64,000 bases of DNA from Ailurus styani (GCA_002007465.1 LNAC01000349.1:1486726-1550725), one strand, 5' to 3'; numbered from the stretch's first letter, positions 48,690 to 61,700 are shown. The notes: a model not told the origin generated them from the sequence alone. Program-made: numbers and translations.

Positions 48690-50034
48690 GTAGGGGGAAA
48701 TGCCGTCAGGCCGGATATCCTGAAGCCTCCGAGGAAACGGGGAGTCGGAATAGCCCATAGCTTTTGGTCCTTTGGAACTAGGGCAGTCTATAAAAGTACT
48801 AAATAAGTAGGTTGCACACAGAGGCCGTGTTCATTGTTCTAGTGAGAACGAATTCCTTAGGTTTGCCTGAGGACAGTAAGGTATGGCTACGCCAGCGTAG
48901 CAGAAAAAGTAGAATGGACAGTTGCCGTCCTGAATGTAATGCCGTGGTGCCTGTTATTTCCACCTGCAGAGTCATCCTTTTTATGAAGTTACTATCTCCG
49001 GAAAGCACATGTAAAAATAGTTTATCAGATTACTTAGCTATTGCTTTAAAAAAACTTGTGAGGGACTTGGAACAAAGTAAGCTTTGATGGGAGACAGGAA
49101 AAGTCTAGACAGGATTTGCAGACTCAAATATCTACGGGGTGGGGGTGGGACAGAAAAATAAAGCAAATGAATGAAACTGGCCTAGCGTAAAACAATGGAG
49201 AATAATAAGAAAGTGGCAAATTAGTGTCCATGCTGTAACTGAAAGAAACAGCTTTTAAACTCTAGCAGATTGTTGCTCACAAGGATGTGGGTCCAGTGTT
49301 CTGAGACACATGGTTTTTTCCCCCAAGAGAAACCCTAAAGCTGGATTTTTGTGTGAAATCTTTAAGTATTGGCAACCAATATTCAGAACCCTGCAGGGCA
49401 AACTAAAAACATCCAGGAGTAAACATGGCCAGCCTGCAGTAAATTTGTGATATCAAACCCGAGCATAGGTTTTATAGCCAATAGAGGCTCTCGTTCTCGT
49501 TCCCAAGAACCGTGGTCTCTGGATGTCACGGAAATGGATAAAGAATGTTAAAAGCAAACTCAGTGCATGGTAACTTTGTCAGGTGAATGTTGTCTCTCCA
49601 TGGCATTATGAAAGACCTTTGCCTCTAGCACCTGAAATGTTGTGAAGCAAAGCTTTAAATCCTGGCTTCCTCTTTAGGTCCCTACCCCTACTTCAGTTAT
49701 ACCAGCAGGAAAGTAATAAATGTTTAGGTTATACAGATTGAAAACATGGCTATCCTTCTATATACAATAAAGTAGAAAAATAGTCAAATTTAGGTTATGC
49801 TTAGTAGCTTCACTCTTACTGCCTTCAAATATTTTGAACTGATGCTGTTAAAAAAAAATCTGACTCAAAGAAGGAAATTCTAAGGGAAAAAAGTATTTCA
49901 GTCTAGAAGTCGGGCTTAAGAAGGGAGAAGTTAATGAGAAAATACAGAACTACTGAAATTAACATTCAGTGTTTCTCTGAACTTTCAAACTCTTGCTTTA
50001 CCTTCCCACCTATGGTCAACCACTGATCAGTGTA
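48690..50034. other. Sequence 3' of the island, no clear feature
   Basis: It would be intron of the divergent transcript if that exists. There is a TATAAAA at 48789-48795. No gene or young repeat seen. Confidence 0.4.
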
Positions 50035-50275
50035 TAGTAACTATAATAGTTGATGTTTACTCAGTGTTTACAATGTGCCAGGCACTGTTCTTAAGGGCTT
50101 CACACATATTATCTCAAATTTATATTACAGTGTTAAGTACTTCTACCACCTCCACTTTTCAGATGGGGAAGTGTAGGGCCAGAAGGGTTTACTAACTTAC
50201 CTAAAGTCCACATAGCTAAAGTAACAGAGCCAGGATTCAGATCTGTTCCTAGCCTCTACTCCATACTTCTCTCAG
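50035..50275 (+). repeat. MIR
   Basis: GTTTACTCAGTGTTTACAATGTGCCAGGCACTGTTCTTAAGGGCTTCACACATATTATCTC...CATAGCTAAAGTAACAGAGCCAGGATTCAG is a complete MIR. Confidence 0.93.
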
Positions 50276-50835
50276 ACTTGCTTCCTGCTTTGTCGAGGAT
50301 TAATTGACCATATAGATGTGGTTCATTTCTGGGTTTTCTGTTCTGTTGATCGATGTGTCTGTTTTTGTACCAGTACCATACTGTTCTGATCACTACAGTT
50401 TTGTCATGTAACTTAAAATCTGAAATGGTGATGCTCTTTTTCCTTTTTCAAGTTTGCTTTGGCTATTTGGGGTCTTTTGTGGTCCCTACAAATGTTAGGA
50501 TTATTTGTTCTGGCTTTGAGGAAAAGTGCTGGTGGTATTTTGGTAGGGATTGCATTAAATGTGGAGATTGCTTTTTGAAATAAACATTTCAACAAATTTG
50601 TTCTGATCCATGAGCATGGGATGTCTTTCCTTTTCTTTGTGTCATCTTCAATTTCTTTCATCAGGGTTTTATAGTTTTCAGAGTACAGGTCCTTCTCTTC
50701 GATTAGGTTTATTCCTAGGTATCTTACTGGTTTTGGTGCAGTTGTAAATGGGACTGATTTCTTAATTTCTCTGTTGCTTAATTATTAGTATATAGGAATG
50801 CAATGCAATATTGGTATATGGAAATGCAACAGATT

Positions 50836-50838
<3 letters not shown>

Positions 50839-50875
<37 letters not shown>

Positions 50876-51065
50876 TTTTATTTATTTATTTGACACAGAG
50901 AGAGAGAGATCACAAGTAGGCAGAGAGGCAGGCAGAGAGACAAGGAGAGGAGGAAGCAGGCTCCCCGCTGAGCAGAGAGCCCGATGCGGGCCTCGATCCC
51001 AGGACACTGAGATCATGACCTGAGCCGAAAGCAGAGGCTTTAACCCACTGAGCCACCCAGGCGCC
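50839..51065 (-). repeat. Can-SINE, antisense, very young, inside L1
   Basis: It begins with more than 30 uninterrupted T and ends GAGCCACCCAGGCGCCC. Perfect target duplication CAACAGATTTCT at 50827-50838 and 51066-51077. Confidence 0.97.
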
Positions 51066-52898
51066 CAACAGATTTCTATATATTGATTTTGTATCCTGTG
51101 ACTTTATTGAATTTATTTATCAGTCCTTTCAGGCTTTTCTTGGTGGAATTTTTGGGGTTTTCTACATGTTAGTATGTAATCTGCAAAGAGTGAAAGTTTT
51201 AGTTCTTCCTTGCCAGTGTGGATGCCTTTTATTTCTTTTTGTTGTCTGATTGCTGTGGCTTGGACTTCCAGTGCTGTGTTAAATAACAGTGGTGAGAGTA
51301 GACATCCTTGCTTACTACTGGCCATAGAGGAAAAGCTCTCGCTTTTTCCCCATTTAGTATGATATTAGCTGTGGGTTTTTCATATATGGCCTTTATTGTA
51401 CTGAGATATGTTCCCGCTAAACCTACTTTATTGAGAGTTTTTATCATGAATGAATGTTGTGCTTTGCCAGATGCTTTTTCTGCATCTATTAAAATGATCA
51501 TATGGTTCTCCTTTCCTTTATTAACGTGGTGTGTCATACTGATTGATTTGTGGATATCGAACCATACTTACAACCCAGGAATAAATCCCACTTAATCATG
51601 GTGAGTGATTTTTTTTAATGTATTGTTGGCTTTGGTTTGCTAGTATTTTATTCAGAACTTTTGCATCCATGTTCATCAGAGATATTGACTTGGAGTTCTC
51701 TATTTTTTAGGGGAGTCTTTATCTGGTTTGGTATGAGGGTAATGGTGGCCTCATAAAATGAATTTGGAAATTTTCCTTCCTTTTCTATTTTTTGGAACAA
51801 CTTCAAGAACAGGTATTAACTCTTTTTTAAATGGTAGGATTCACCTGTATAGCCATCTGGTCCTGGACTTTTGTTTTTTGGGAGTTTTTTGATTACTGAT
51901 TCAATTTCTTTGCTTATTATCAGTCTGTTGAAATTTTCTATTTATTCCTATTTCGTGTTGGTAGTTTATATGTTTCTAGGAATTTATTCATTTCTTCTAG
52001 GTTGCCCAGTTTGTTGGCATATAGTTTTTCATAATAGTCTCTCATAATTGTTTGTATTTCTATGGTGCTGGTTGTGACTTCTCCTTTCTTGTTTGTGATT
52101 TTATTTATTTGGGTCCTTTCTCTTTTCTTTTTGACACGTCTGACTAGAGGTGTCTCGATTTTATTATTTTTTTCAGAGAACCAGCTCCTGGTTTCATTGA
52201 TCTGTATCATTTATCTCTGCTCTAGTCCTATTATTTTCTTCCTTCTGCTGGCGTGAGGCTTCATTTGTTGTTCTTTTTCTAGCTACTGTAGGTGTAATGT
52301 TGGGTTGTTTACTTGAGCTTTTTCTTGCTTCTTGAGCCAGGCCTATATTGCTATACACTTCCCTCTTAGTATCGCTTTTGGTGTATCCCAAAGGTCTCAG
52401 ACTGTTGTGTTTTTATTTCCATGTGTTTCCATGTATTTTTTTATAATTTCTTCTTTGATATCCTGGTTGACTCTTTCATTGTTTGGTAGCATGGTGTTCA
52501 ACCTCCATGTATTTTTGGTCTTTCCAGATTTTTTCTTGTGGTTGACTTCTGGTTTTATAGTGTTGTAGTCAGAAAAGGTGCATGGTATGACTTCAGTGTT
52601 TTTGTATTTGTTGAGGCCTGTTTTCTGACGTGATATGTGATCTATTCTGGAGAATGTTCCATTCAAGGCCATTGTTTCCTTGTTTATTTTCTGTTTACAT
52701 GATCTGTCCATTGGTGTAAGTGGGGCGTTAAAGTCCCCCAATATTATGGTATTATTATCAATTAGTTCCTTTATGTTCGTTATTGATTGTTTTATATATT
52801 TGGGTGCTCTCATATTGGGTGCATAAATATTTATAACTGGATTGTCCCCTTTATGATTATATAGTGCCCTTCTTTGTCTCTTATTACAGTCTTTGTTT

Positions 52899-53080
52899 TA
52901 GTTATTTATTGAGAGCGAGAGAATGGGGGGGTAACAGAGGGGCAAAGGGAGAGGGAGAGAATCTCAAGCAGGTTCCATGCCCAGGGTGGAGCCAAACACA
53001 GGGCTCGATTTCACAACCCTGAGATCATAACCTGAGCCAAAATCAAGAATTGGATGCTTAACTGAGCTACCCAGCACCCC
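52899..53080 (-). repeat. Can-SINE, antisense, older, inside L1
   Basis: TTTATTGAGAGCGAGAGAATGG start, GAGCTACCCAGCACCCC end. Flanks ACAGTCTTTGTTTTAG and ACAGTCTTAGTTTTA. Confidence 0.9.
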
Positions 53081-53277
53081 ACAGTCTTAGTTTTAAAGCC
53101 TAGTTTGTCCAATATAAGTATTGCTACTCCCAGTTTCTTTAGACATCCATTTGCATGATAAATGTTTCTCCATCTCCTCACTTTCAATCCGCAGGTGTCC
53201 TTAGATATAAAATGAGTCTCTTGTAGGCAGCATATAGATGGATCTTGTTTTTAATCAATTCTGGTACCCTATGTCTT

Positions 53278-53486
53278 TTTTTTTTTTCTTTTTTCAAAGA
53301 TTTATTTATTTGTCAGCGAGGAGAAAGAGCAAGCGTGTACACACAAGTAGGGGGTGCACAGCAGGCAGAGGGAGAAGCAGGCTCCCCTGAGCAAGGAGTC
53401 CCATGCAGGATTCGATCCCAGGATCCTGGGATCATGACCTGAGCCAAAAGCAAATGCTTAACCGACTGAGGTACCCAGGCATCCCC
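53278..53486 (-). repeat. Can-SINE, antisense, inside L1
   Basis: T-run, AAAGATTTATTTATTTGTCAG, end GAGGTACCCAGGCATCCC. Flanks CCCTATGTCTTTT and CCTTATGTCTTTT. Confidence 0.93.
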
Positions 53487-53739
53487 ACCTTATGTCTTTT
53501 GATTGGCAAGTTTAATCCATTTACATTAAAAGTAATTACTGATCGGCAATGTATTTATTGCCATTTTATTACTTGTTTTGTTGTTTCTGGAGATTTTCTG
53601 ATCTTTTCTTGTCTTTGTCCTTTTGGTCTCTCCTTTCCACTCAGAGTCCCCTTTAACGAAAATTGTACCCTTTACCAACAATAAAAGTTAACTCATCTGA
53701 GGACCTTGGTAGGTGTTTGGGGCACATAAGCCCTTATGT

Positions 53740-53865
53740 AGTAGATGAAATTTTTCTCTATTTTACTGATGAGAAAACAGAGGAACAAGAGAAGTAACTT
53801 GCTCAAGTTTATATAGCTAGAAAGTAGTTTTCAAGCCTATAGCTTAATTCTTGTGCCCTTGCCCT
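53740..53865 (+). repeat. MIR fragment
   Basis: TTTACTGATGAGAAAACAGAGGAACAAGAGAAGTAACTTGCTCAAG...AGCTAGAAAGTAG matches the MIR core. Confidence 0.75.
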
Positions 53866-55100
53866 GGGAATTTCTCCTTAGAAAATCATACAAAAGAAAC
53901 AATCCAGAAGAAGTTTCACTCAAATCCATTTAATGGCCATTTATTCAGCTCCTCATCTCTTTGTAGGGTACTGTGCCAGGCCTAAGAATAGAGAAATATT
54001 AAGATAAAGCCATTCAGAGAGGACTACTGCCTTGTTGCAGTCTTAGAGGAGGTTTTGTGGAGTGGAGACATGTAAACAGACAACATCATAATGTCATTTG
54101 GACAGCTATGGACTAGCATGGGGGAGAGATGTCCCCGAGATCATTTTCTAAGTTGTGTTTAAACTACTGGTCTCCAAAATTGAGGGTGTGCACTCAAAGT
54201 TTGTACAGAATAATCTTTTGTACTGTGAGAACTATTAAAACTTATTTTTAATCTTTAAAAAGTAAGAAATTACCTTTCTAATGATTAATTAACTGGTAGA
54301 AACTGGCATCCTTCTCAGCCCCTGTGTCAGAGGAAGAGGTGTCACATGGTTCACATTACAGCTATCCTAAAAGAAGAGGAGGAGTCCACAGCCTTGAAGG
54401 AGTTGTGAATACAAGGCACCCTCCTGCTTTTTTATGTCTTCAGCAATATATGGCAGTTTATTTGTGCTTAATTAAGTGGATTTTCAGTCATATTTGTCTT
54501 TTAACTAAATCAGCCCTCACAGGGGGAAATGATTTCTACAAATATAGATGACGTATTTTACTAACAGTGCAGGAGTAAGTGAACAAACAAAATAGCAAAG
54601 TTGACATTCTCCTACTCTTGGTAGGAACACTTCATCATTCACATCGTTAGGTAAAAACAGTATGAGCTAATAAAATTTGACAAGAAATGGGCCTGAACAT
54701 TTTGAAATTCTCAGGAAGAATTTTGGAAATGCAAAGTTACCATCCACTATAAGTAAAGACAAAGCTTACCCTAAATTTAAGTATGATTAAGATGTAGCCA
54801 ATGCCAGTGTGATGTCTTCACCAAAATGCTTAAAGACTTTGCATCTGGGCCAATGTTACTAGTTTTGAGGGGGGTGAGGGGTGAGAACGAAAATGTTTGA
54901 GGCCTTAAAAAATGTTTGAGGCCTTAATTAAAAATCAAATTTTAAATATTGTTTATTATACCATATCCTTTTTTTATTCTTGTATATGTCTTATATGTGC
55001 ATATCACATTAGGTCAAGAGTATATATTTTATAAATATGCAGACTATATTGGAACTGATATTAAAACGTTCTTTACTAGTAGGGTATAAGATCAAAAATG
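53866..55100. other. Intergenic sequence without clear features
   Basis: No gene. AAAATGTTTGAGGCCTTA is tandemly duplicated at about 54891-54926. Confidence 0.45.
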
Positions 55101-55340
55101 TTTGTAGACAACTATTTTAAACAAAGATCAGTTTTCCAGATGGGTAAAGGTAAGAACGTGCAGGCAAAGAGAAGAGGTTATGCAATGCCAGAAATGTATG
55201 TAACAAGATATTCAGAGAGCTGGAGGTAGTTTGAAATTATGCATATAGGATTAGCATATAGGATACAGACCTAGAGAAAACAGTTTCAAATAAAAGGTGT
55301 AGTTAGGTAAATTACATTAAGTGCATATATTATGCAGCCA
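55101..55340 (+). repeat. Local duplication, copy A
   Basis: It starts TTTGTAGACAACTATTTTAAAC and ends TATTATGCAGCCA. It aligns along its whole length with 56679-56928 in the same direction, with about 25 substitutions by hand count (near 89% identity). Flanks are unrelated. The family is not recognised. Confidence 0.9.
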
Positions 55341-56678
55341 ATAACGCTGTAAAGACTAATTGCAATTCAGATACTAGTTGAAAAATATAGAACTGCAGAT
55401 TGTATGTTACCAGATTTCCAGTTCTGCTAAATATATGTACATTTGGATCAAGATTGAAAAGGAAGACAGAAATTGGAATAATTTTGTTACTATATTAGCA
55501 TATTTAATATTTTTTACAATAAATTGGTTTGGTTTTAAAGGAAATTCATCCCCAAATTAATTGATTTCTTCACTGTGATTCACATATTCCTCAGAAATCC
55601 TCTGATTGCATGGGATTCTTAACAAAGGGTCCAAATTTCTCAGCAAAGCTATCCAAAATTTTGGATAACATTTTTATTGATAATCTTTTGTACTGTGAGT
55701 TAAATTAATAAAACTAGCTAATATCTACTAAGTATATACTGTATCCAAGACATCTGTTAGATACCTGATATAAAGAGGTACATGAGCCACATGAGTGGCT
55801 CTGTACCCTTGGGGAGCTTATCTTCTAGGAAAACAAATACATGGAAAGTTAAATAAATAATTATTTAAAACCACATTTTGAATCCATAAAAAATGTATAA
55901 GACAGAACATAATTTGCTCAAACTAACAGCTCATGCTGTCCTATTTATAATAGGTGAGTGGAAAACACTTCAGTCTAAAGTGGATCTTAAAGGATGAGTA
56001 CTAGGATTTGAAGATGAAGAAAAGAAAGAGGAAGTAAATTATTTTCTACCACTTCATTTCCAACCCCCCAAACAAACCCCCTTCTTAGTAAGCTCTGAAG
56101 TAGGTAGAGCTCTCAGAGCAACTAAGGGCAATGTGAGTCTGTTCTTCAGACTTCAGAAAAACCAGTTTGGCTAGAACAGAAAGTTGATAGAGAAGACTAA
56201 TGTAAGATAAGGTTTAAAAGGTAGTTTGAGGCCAGATTTGACAGAGCTTTAAATGTTACACCAAGAAATCTAGAGTTTGTCTTGTAGACAATGGAATTAT
56301 GGGAGATATTTTAGCAGATATAAGACACTGTCACTGTAGGAAATCCTCTGAGGGAACACACTTGTGTGGTTACTGAAATGTGCCCAGAGTCAAAAGACAC
56401 AGCATATTTGGACATGCTTGTTCCAGCCAATGAAGTGTGCCCAAATGGGAAAGTAATAGAGAAAGTAATAGGTGATTACCCAAAAAGAAGAAGGACCATG
56501 TTTGAAATATTGCCTGGTTGTATTTAAAGTTTCATATCAAGCCTTTGACAGATCATATATTAATACTCTAATCTTATCATCCAAAGGAGTGTACTATCTA
56601 AGATAAAAGGAAAACAAACCCGTGATGAATTCTTTCAGTTTTTTTATGCTTATAACATATGCCTTCCTAAGAAGGAAG
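55341..56678. other. Spacer between the two duplicate copies
   Basis: Part of 55930-56330 (CCAGTTTGGCTAGAACAGAAAG...GAGTTTGTCTTGTAGACAATGG) resembles an old mammalian repeat that I cannot name. No gene. Confidence 0.4.
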
Positions 56679-56928
56679 TTTGTAGACCACTATTTTAAAC
56701 AAAGGTCAGTTTTCCAGATGGGGAAAGGGAAGAACATACAGACAAAGAAAAGAGATTATGCAATGCCAGAAATATATGTAGTGAGGTGTTTAGAGAGCTG
56801 GAGGTAGTTTGAAATTATGCATGCAAGATTAGCATACAAGATATAGACCTAGAGAAAATGAGGGAAAACAGTATCAAATAATAGAGGTGTAGTTAGGTAA
56901 ATTATATTAAGTCTATATTATGCAGCCA
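56679..56928 (+). repeat. Local duplication, copy B
   Basis: Partner of 55101-55340, offset by 1578 bases. It is about ten bases longer because of a small insertion near TGAGGGAAAA. Confidence 0.9.
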
Positions 56929-57791
56929 GTCAAAACTCGGGTTTTTTTTTTCTTTTTGAGGAATCAAAAAGTCTGAGACAGTTGAGCACATCCTCCCATC
57001 AGTATTCAACTTTCTATAACCATTTTCTGAGAATTTGAATACAGTTTTCCCATTTACTCTTCTTATCAAAAGTGATCCAAATTATCCTGATTTTTATCAT
57101 TAAACTCTTTGGCTGTGATTCTATAAATTCTATAAATGTTGCTGGTCTGTGTTGGAAACACACGAAAGACTCAGTACTGAATATCCTGATTCCACTAGGA
57201 AGTGCTTATTGTGTGTCTGCTGTGTGCCCAGAACTATGCCAGATACGATGGAAAACACATTGCTTACAGCAAATTGAGAAAACTGTGGTATGTGTTTTAA
57301 AAACCTAACTATAGTCTGTTTATCTGCATTTTTTAAATATTTTCAAGGTCAGAGGCTATGGGCCCTTTTAGAATTAAAAATAAATCTCTTACAGGGCCAA
57401 GTCAGCTAGAACTCTAAGTAAGTAAACTATTCTGTGGAGGCTAAGCTTTTAATCTGGCATGAGAGGAGTTAAAGTGAAGTACTTCTCAGCACCACAGAAG
57501 CCATCAAGTAAAAAAAAATTGACAGGAGTTACCCAAAGAGGACATCCATATGGTTTGCCTTTATATCTAACTTTCTTCCCACGTAAATGAAACTCCATGG
57601 AGATGTAAAGCATTTCTCTTGATCTCAGTTGATATTGTACACATAGTAGGAACTCAAAAAAATGTTGGCCAAATGAGCTATACGATTGCATTTGAAACTT
57701 GAAACTTAATTATAATTATTAAAATTACAATTTTATAAAATATTTGTGTATGGACAAGGAATCAGAGGAAATGTCTAAAAATAAACAGTTT
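56929..57791. other. Intergenic sequence without clear features
   Basis: 57195-57260 (AGTGCTTATTGTGTGTCTGCTGTGTGCCCAGAACTATGCC) may be a MIR core. No gene. Confidence 0.4.
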
Positions 57792-57999
57792 GGGTGCCTG
57801 GGTGGCTCAGTTGGTTAAGTAACTGCCTTTGGCTCAGGTCATGATCCTGGAATCCCAGACTCGAGTCCCGCATCGGGCTCCCAGCTCCACGGGGAGTCTG
57901 CTTCTTCCTCTGACCTTCTTCCCTCTCATGCTTTCTCTCACTTTCTCTCTCTCTCTCAAATAAATAAATAAAATATTTTTTAAAAATTAAAAAAATAAA
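57792..57999 (+). repeat. Can-SINE
   Basis: GGGTGCCTGGGTGGCTCAGTTGGTTAAGTAAC head, AAATAAATAAATAAAATATTTTT tail. Target duplication AAACAGTTTG. Confidence 0.95.
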
Positions 58000-58089
58000 A
58001 ACAGTTTGATTCATTTATTGTTGTTTTCTGAATTTTTTCCTTACATTTAAAGTGTTTCCATTGCTGTCACTACAATATAATTTGAGTAT

Positions 58090-59126
58090 CATTGGACTTC
58101 ATCAAGATAACAAGCTTTTGCACAGCAAAGGAAACAGTCAACAAAACAAAGGGGCAACCCACAGAATGGGAGAAGATATTTGCAAATGACACTACAGAAA
58201 AAGGGCTTATATCCAAGATCTATAAAGAACTCCTCAAACTCAACATCCAAAAAACAGATAATCATGTCAGAAAATGGGCAGAAGACATGAACAGACACTT
58301 ATCCATTATTCAGACAAATGGCTAGCAGACACATGAAAAAATGTTTATCATAATTAGCCATCAGGGAAATTCAAATCAAAACCACATTGAGATACCACCT
58401 TACACCGGTTAGAATGTCAAAGATTAATAAGACAGGAAACAACAAATGTTGGAGAAGACGTGGAGAAAGGGGAACCTTCTTACACTATTGGTGGGAATGC
58501 AAGTTGGTGCAGCCACTTTGGAAAACGGTGTGGAGATTCCTCAAAAAATTAAAAATAGAGCTACCCTATGACCCTGCAATTGCACTCTTGGGTATTTACC
58601 CCAAAGATACAGACGTAGTGAAAAGAAGGGCCATCTGTACCCCGGTGTTCCTAGCAGCAATGTCCACAATCACCAAACTGTGGAAAGAGTCAAGATGCCC
58701 TTCAACAGATAAATGGATAAAAAAGATGTGGTCCTTATATACAAAGGAGTATTACTCAGCCATCAGGATGAATATCCAACTTTTGCATCAACATGGATGG
58801 GACTGGAGGAAATTATGCTGAATGAAATAAGTCAAGCAGAGAAAGTCAATTATCATATGGTTTCACTTGTGGAACATAAGGAATAACATGGAGGACATTA
58901 GGAGAAGGAAAGGAAAAGTGAATTAGGGGAAATTGGAGGGGGAGACGAACCATGAAGACTGTGGACTTTGAGAAACAAACTGAGGGTTTTAGAGGGGAGG
59001 GGAGGGGGGTGGGTGTATGGGTGAGCCTGGTGGTGGGTATTAAGGAGGTGGGTATTGCATGGAGCCCTGGGTGTGGTACATAACGAATCTTGGAACACTG
59101 AAAAAAATAATTAAAAAAAAAAAAAG
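58090..59126 (+). mobile_element. Young carnivoran L1, 5'-truncated, ORF2 C-terminus plus 3' UTR
   Basis: It enters ORF2 at ATTGGACTTCATCAAGATAA. It encodes recognisable C-terminal text (WWECKLVQPLWKTVWRFLKK, LLGIYPKD, CPSTDKWIKKMW, YTKEYYSAI; 58490-58780) and continues into the 3' UTR with GGGTGTATGGGTGAGCCTGGTGGTGGGTATTAAGG. It ends in AATAATTAAAAAAAAAAAAAG. The EN and RT domains are absent, and stops break the frame before 58387. It is much less diverged than the other L1 copies here. Confidence 0.93.
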
Positions 59127-61700
59127 AATGAACAAGCTACAACAGCAATATTAAAAAAAAAATTGAACCCAATAGTTTGGCATCTAATTTATTTAAATAT
59201 AAATAAGATGGAATTTAATTAATACCTTATAAATAAAATATGCTTAAGATCAATGAAAAAATAAATGCATTCAAATATAACAGAGAAGCACAGTAGGACA
59301 AAGTTTTGTCCACCACTGGGATTCAGACGTGTCTTAGCATATCTAGCAAATTGGTGGGTTTAGGGAGCCATGAGGTGATTTGCATAAGGGTTTGGCAGAA
59401 AGACTCAAGAAGTATTGGTACGACTGACAAGGGAGTTTGGCTAGGCTACTTTTTAGTCCATTTGCACTGCTAGAGTGCACTAGGCTTGTGTCCCAACTGG
59501 TCAGTGCCCATGTCATGCTATACCTTGGATGTCACTCTTGGATTGAGGGAATAATGTTTTATCTATCTGGAAGATTCATTCTCTAATGCAGCTTCATGGA
59601 CTCCTCTTGGAAAGCACCATAAGCAGAAATAGGAGTGCATTAAAGTCTTTATTATGTTACAAAATATAATCCACAGTTGAGTGGGGCTTGTTTCCACTTC
59701 TGCAGGAAATATGGCATAAATTTGCCATATTGAAGTCTCTAGAAAACACAAGAAGCATTTTAAGTCATTGAGGACCACAATGAAGATCATGAAAACGTCC
59801 AGTAGAAGGTGGTGGTAACCTGGTTTAATGGGGATGGCTCAACGATTAGTACCAGAAGAGTTCAAAGACAACAGAAACTTTAAATGTGGCCACAGATATG
59901 TCTTGTACTTGAACCCATGTAAAACACTGTCTCAGGGCTCTTAGAAATTATGCGCAGAGGGGTTTTGCAAGGAGCTGGAGGTCCTATATCAGCAGGCAAA
60001 GGCAGGAGCCAATGAAATATGGGTTATAAAACCATTAGTAAAAAGTTCATAATAATAGGTTTTGGTTCATAAAGAATATGAGATGTGAGAAGTGAATCTG
60101 CTATTCCTTCACTCAATGGTCCCCACTCCCACATGCTTATTATTTGTATGAGCATTTCAGGGAACTGAGGGTACTGATAGTTCTTAAAAATATGGGCATA
60201 TTTTTGTATAACATGACCCATAAATGGAAATTGAATACAATTCTTCATCTGGTGTTCAACTAAAGAGACAGTGATATCTTCCAATCCTGGGAGAAAAATA
60301 GTTGGGCTGAATTTATTGCTATTTAAGGTGTTTTAAAGGGTAATCTTGGGTGTATGTGATTTGCACCTAAAATACTGTTCTTGGAATCCAAACCTTGCCA
60401 AAGAGGCAACTCCAGGGTTTCACCTTTCATATAGTGCTTACTGGTTTATAAAGAACAGGATAGTATTGGATGTGTAACAAAACCTATAAGGTAGATAAGA
60501 CCACTAATTCCACTCCTGTTTTACAGATTTAAAAAATGGAGACAAAGAGAACTGCAATTAGCTCTTCTGGCTCAACTTTACTACGTTGATCAATAATTGC
60601 TTGTTGGACAGCCATAGGTATATGACATCCACTATGTTCTCAGAATATTTTTTTTAAGATATGAAGGTATGTTCTGAACAGGAAAGAGAAGTCTCTCATG
60701 AAATGAGGGTAGTTTATAAGGTGACATCCTCTCTTTAAAGAAAAATTTTATGGGCCTTCTTTTTGGCCCATTGTTTTATGTGTTGTAGTGACTGGTGTTT
60801 AATAATTGCATAAAAATAAATGCCTTGGAAACAAATACACTCAGTATAAAACAATGTTTATGGCATCCGATATATGAATTGGAGTTTTTTTAAAGGAAAG
60901 ATGTACATACAGGGTCCCAACAGATTTGAAATATGGTTACAAATGGAATTTAATTAGTGAACAATGAGCATCTATTATGTGCAAAGTATTGTTCTTAATG
61001 AAAGTGAATCAAAAAAGACATGATCAGTACCCTTAATAATTTTTAATCTGTCTAGAAAGGGATAAGATATAGACTAGGTATATTGAAGGTCCTTAACAGA
61101 TATTTGTTTAATAATCAGATGGATGACAATAAGAGATTACTATTGGTCCAAGATATATATCAAGAAAATGAGGAAATGTACATGTATGTATTTAAAAAAG
61201 ACTGCAAAATGATATATTTATCTTTAGTCGTTAGAGTCCTCTATATGTGGAGTCATAATTATGAAGGTGAGGTCAGGTTGCAAAGCAGTTTTGAATAGAT
61301 AAAAAAAATAATTAAGCAAAGGAAATCAGGGATTAGAGGTAGATAAAAGTACATTATGAATATATGGACATACTAATGTTTATCTTCGAGGCAAAACTGT
61401 CTTGACTCCAGTGGTATCTTGGAGGAGCAACTTGAGCATTATGATCACTCAGGAAGCTAAAAGCTGGCGCAGAGACAAGTATTCTTCTATCTAAGTTAAG
61501 ATTCACATTACTTGTTAATACAATGGAAAATTGAGCAGTAGTTTGGAATTTCCCTGAAGAAGAAAGAACAAATTAAACTAAGATAACTCACACTGAGATT
61601 TTATACATTTGCAGGGACGGCAGTAATCTATAGGATTTTGGCAAAGATATATGAAAATTTATCTCCAAAGTGAATTAGTCAAAACTTGCAAATTTTAGAG
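59127..61700. other. Unassigned sequence
   Basis: No gene. 60500-60560 has a faint MIR core. The part from about 59280 to 60300 has a composition unlike simple AT-rich background and may be an old element, but I cannot name it. Confidence 0.35.

Larger units (their letters stand above)
46720..48700. promoter_or_regulatory. CpG island over the GSK3B promoter
   Basis: Base composition changes abruptly from the AT-rich intron to GC- and CpG-dense sequence near 46.72 kb and returns to AT-rich near 48.7 kb. CpG dinucleotides are frequent throughout, while they are rare elsewhere in the window except inside young SINEs. The island spans the GSK3B leader, the CCAAT array and the putative first exon of a divergent transcript. 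No Can-SINE interrupts it. Confidence 0.93.
50320..53690 (-). mobile_element. Degenerate L1, ORF2 from endonuclease to reverse transcriptase, antisense
   Basis: Minus-strand reading from the right gives the ORF2 N-terminus (TFNVNGLNLPIKRHK near 53510), the endonuclease motif SICCLQETHF near 53235, and GDFNAPLTP near 52730. Then come SDYN where active L1 has SDH (near 52570) and the RT block IILIDAEKA and [11 protein letters not shown] (51350-51470). Last is LSLFADY where the catalytic FADD is expected (near 51175). The endonuclease histidine and an RT aspartate are thus replaced, and stops and frameshifts split the frame. Three Can-SINEs (50839-51065, 52899-53080, 53278-53486) interrupt it. 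It cannot be active. Confidence 0.9.

Noticed and set aside
58387..58821. 144-codon frame with protein similarity
   Set aside because: It is the C-terminal part of L1 ORF2 in a truncated copy, so it is annotated as a mobile element and not as a host gene.
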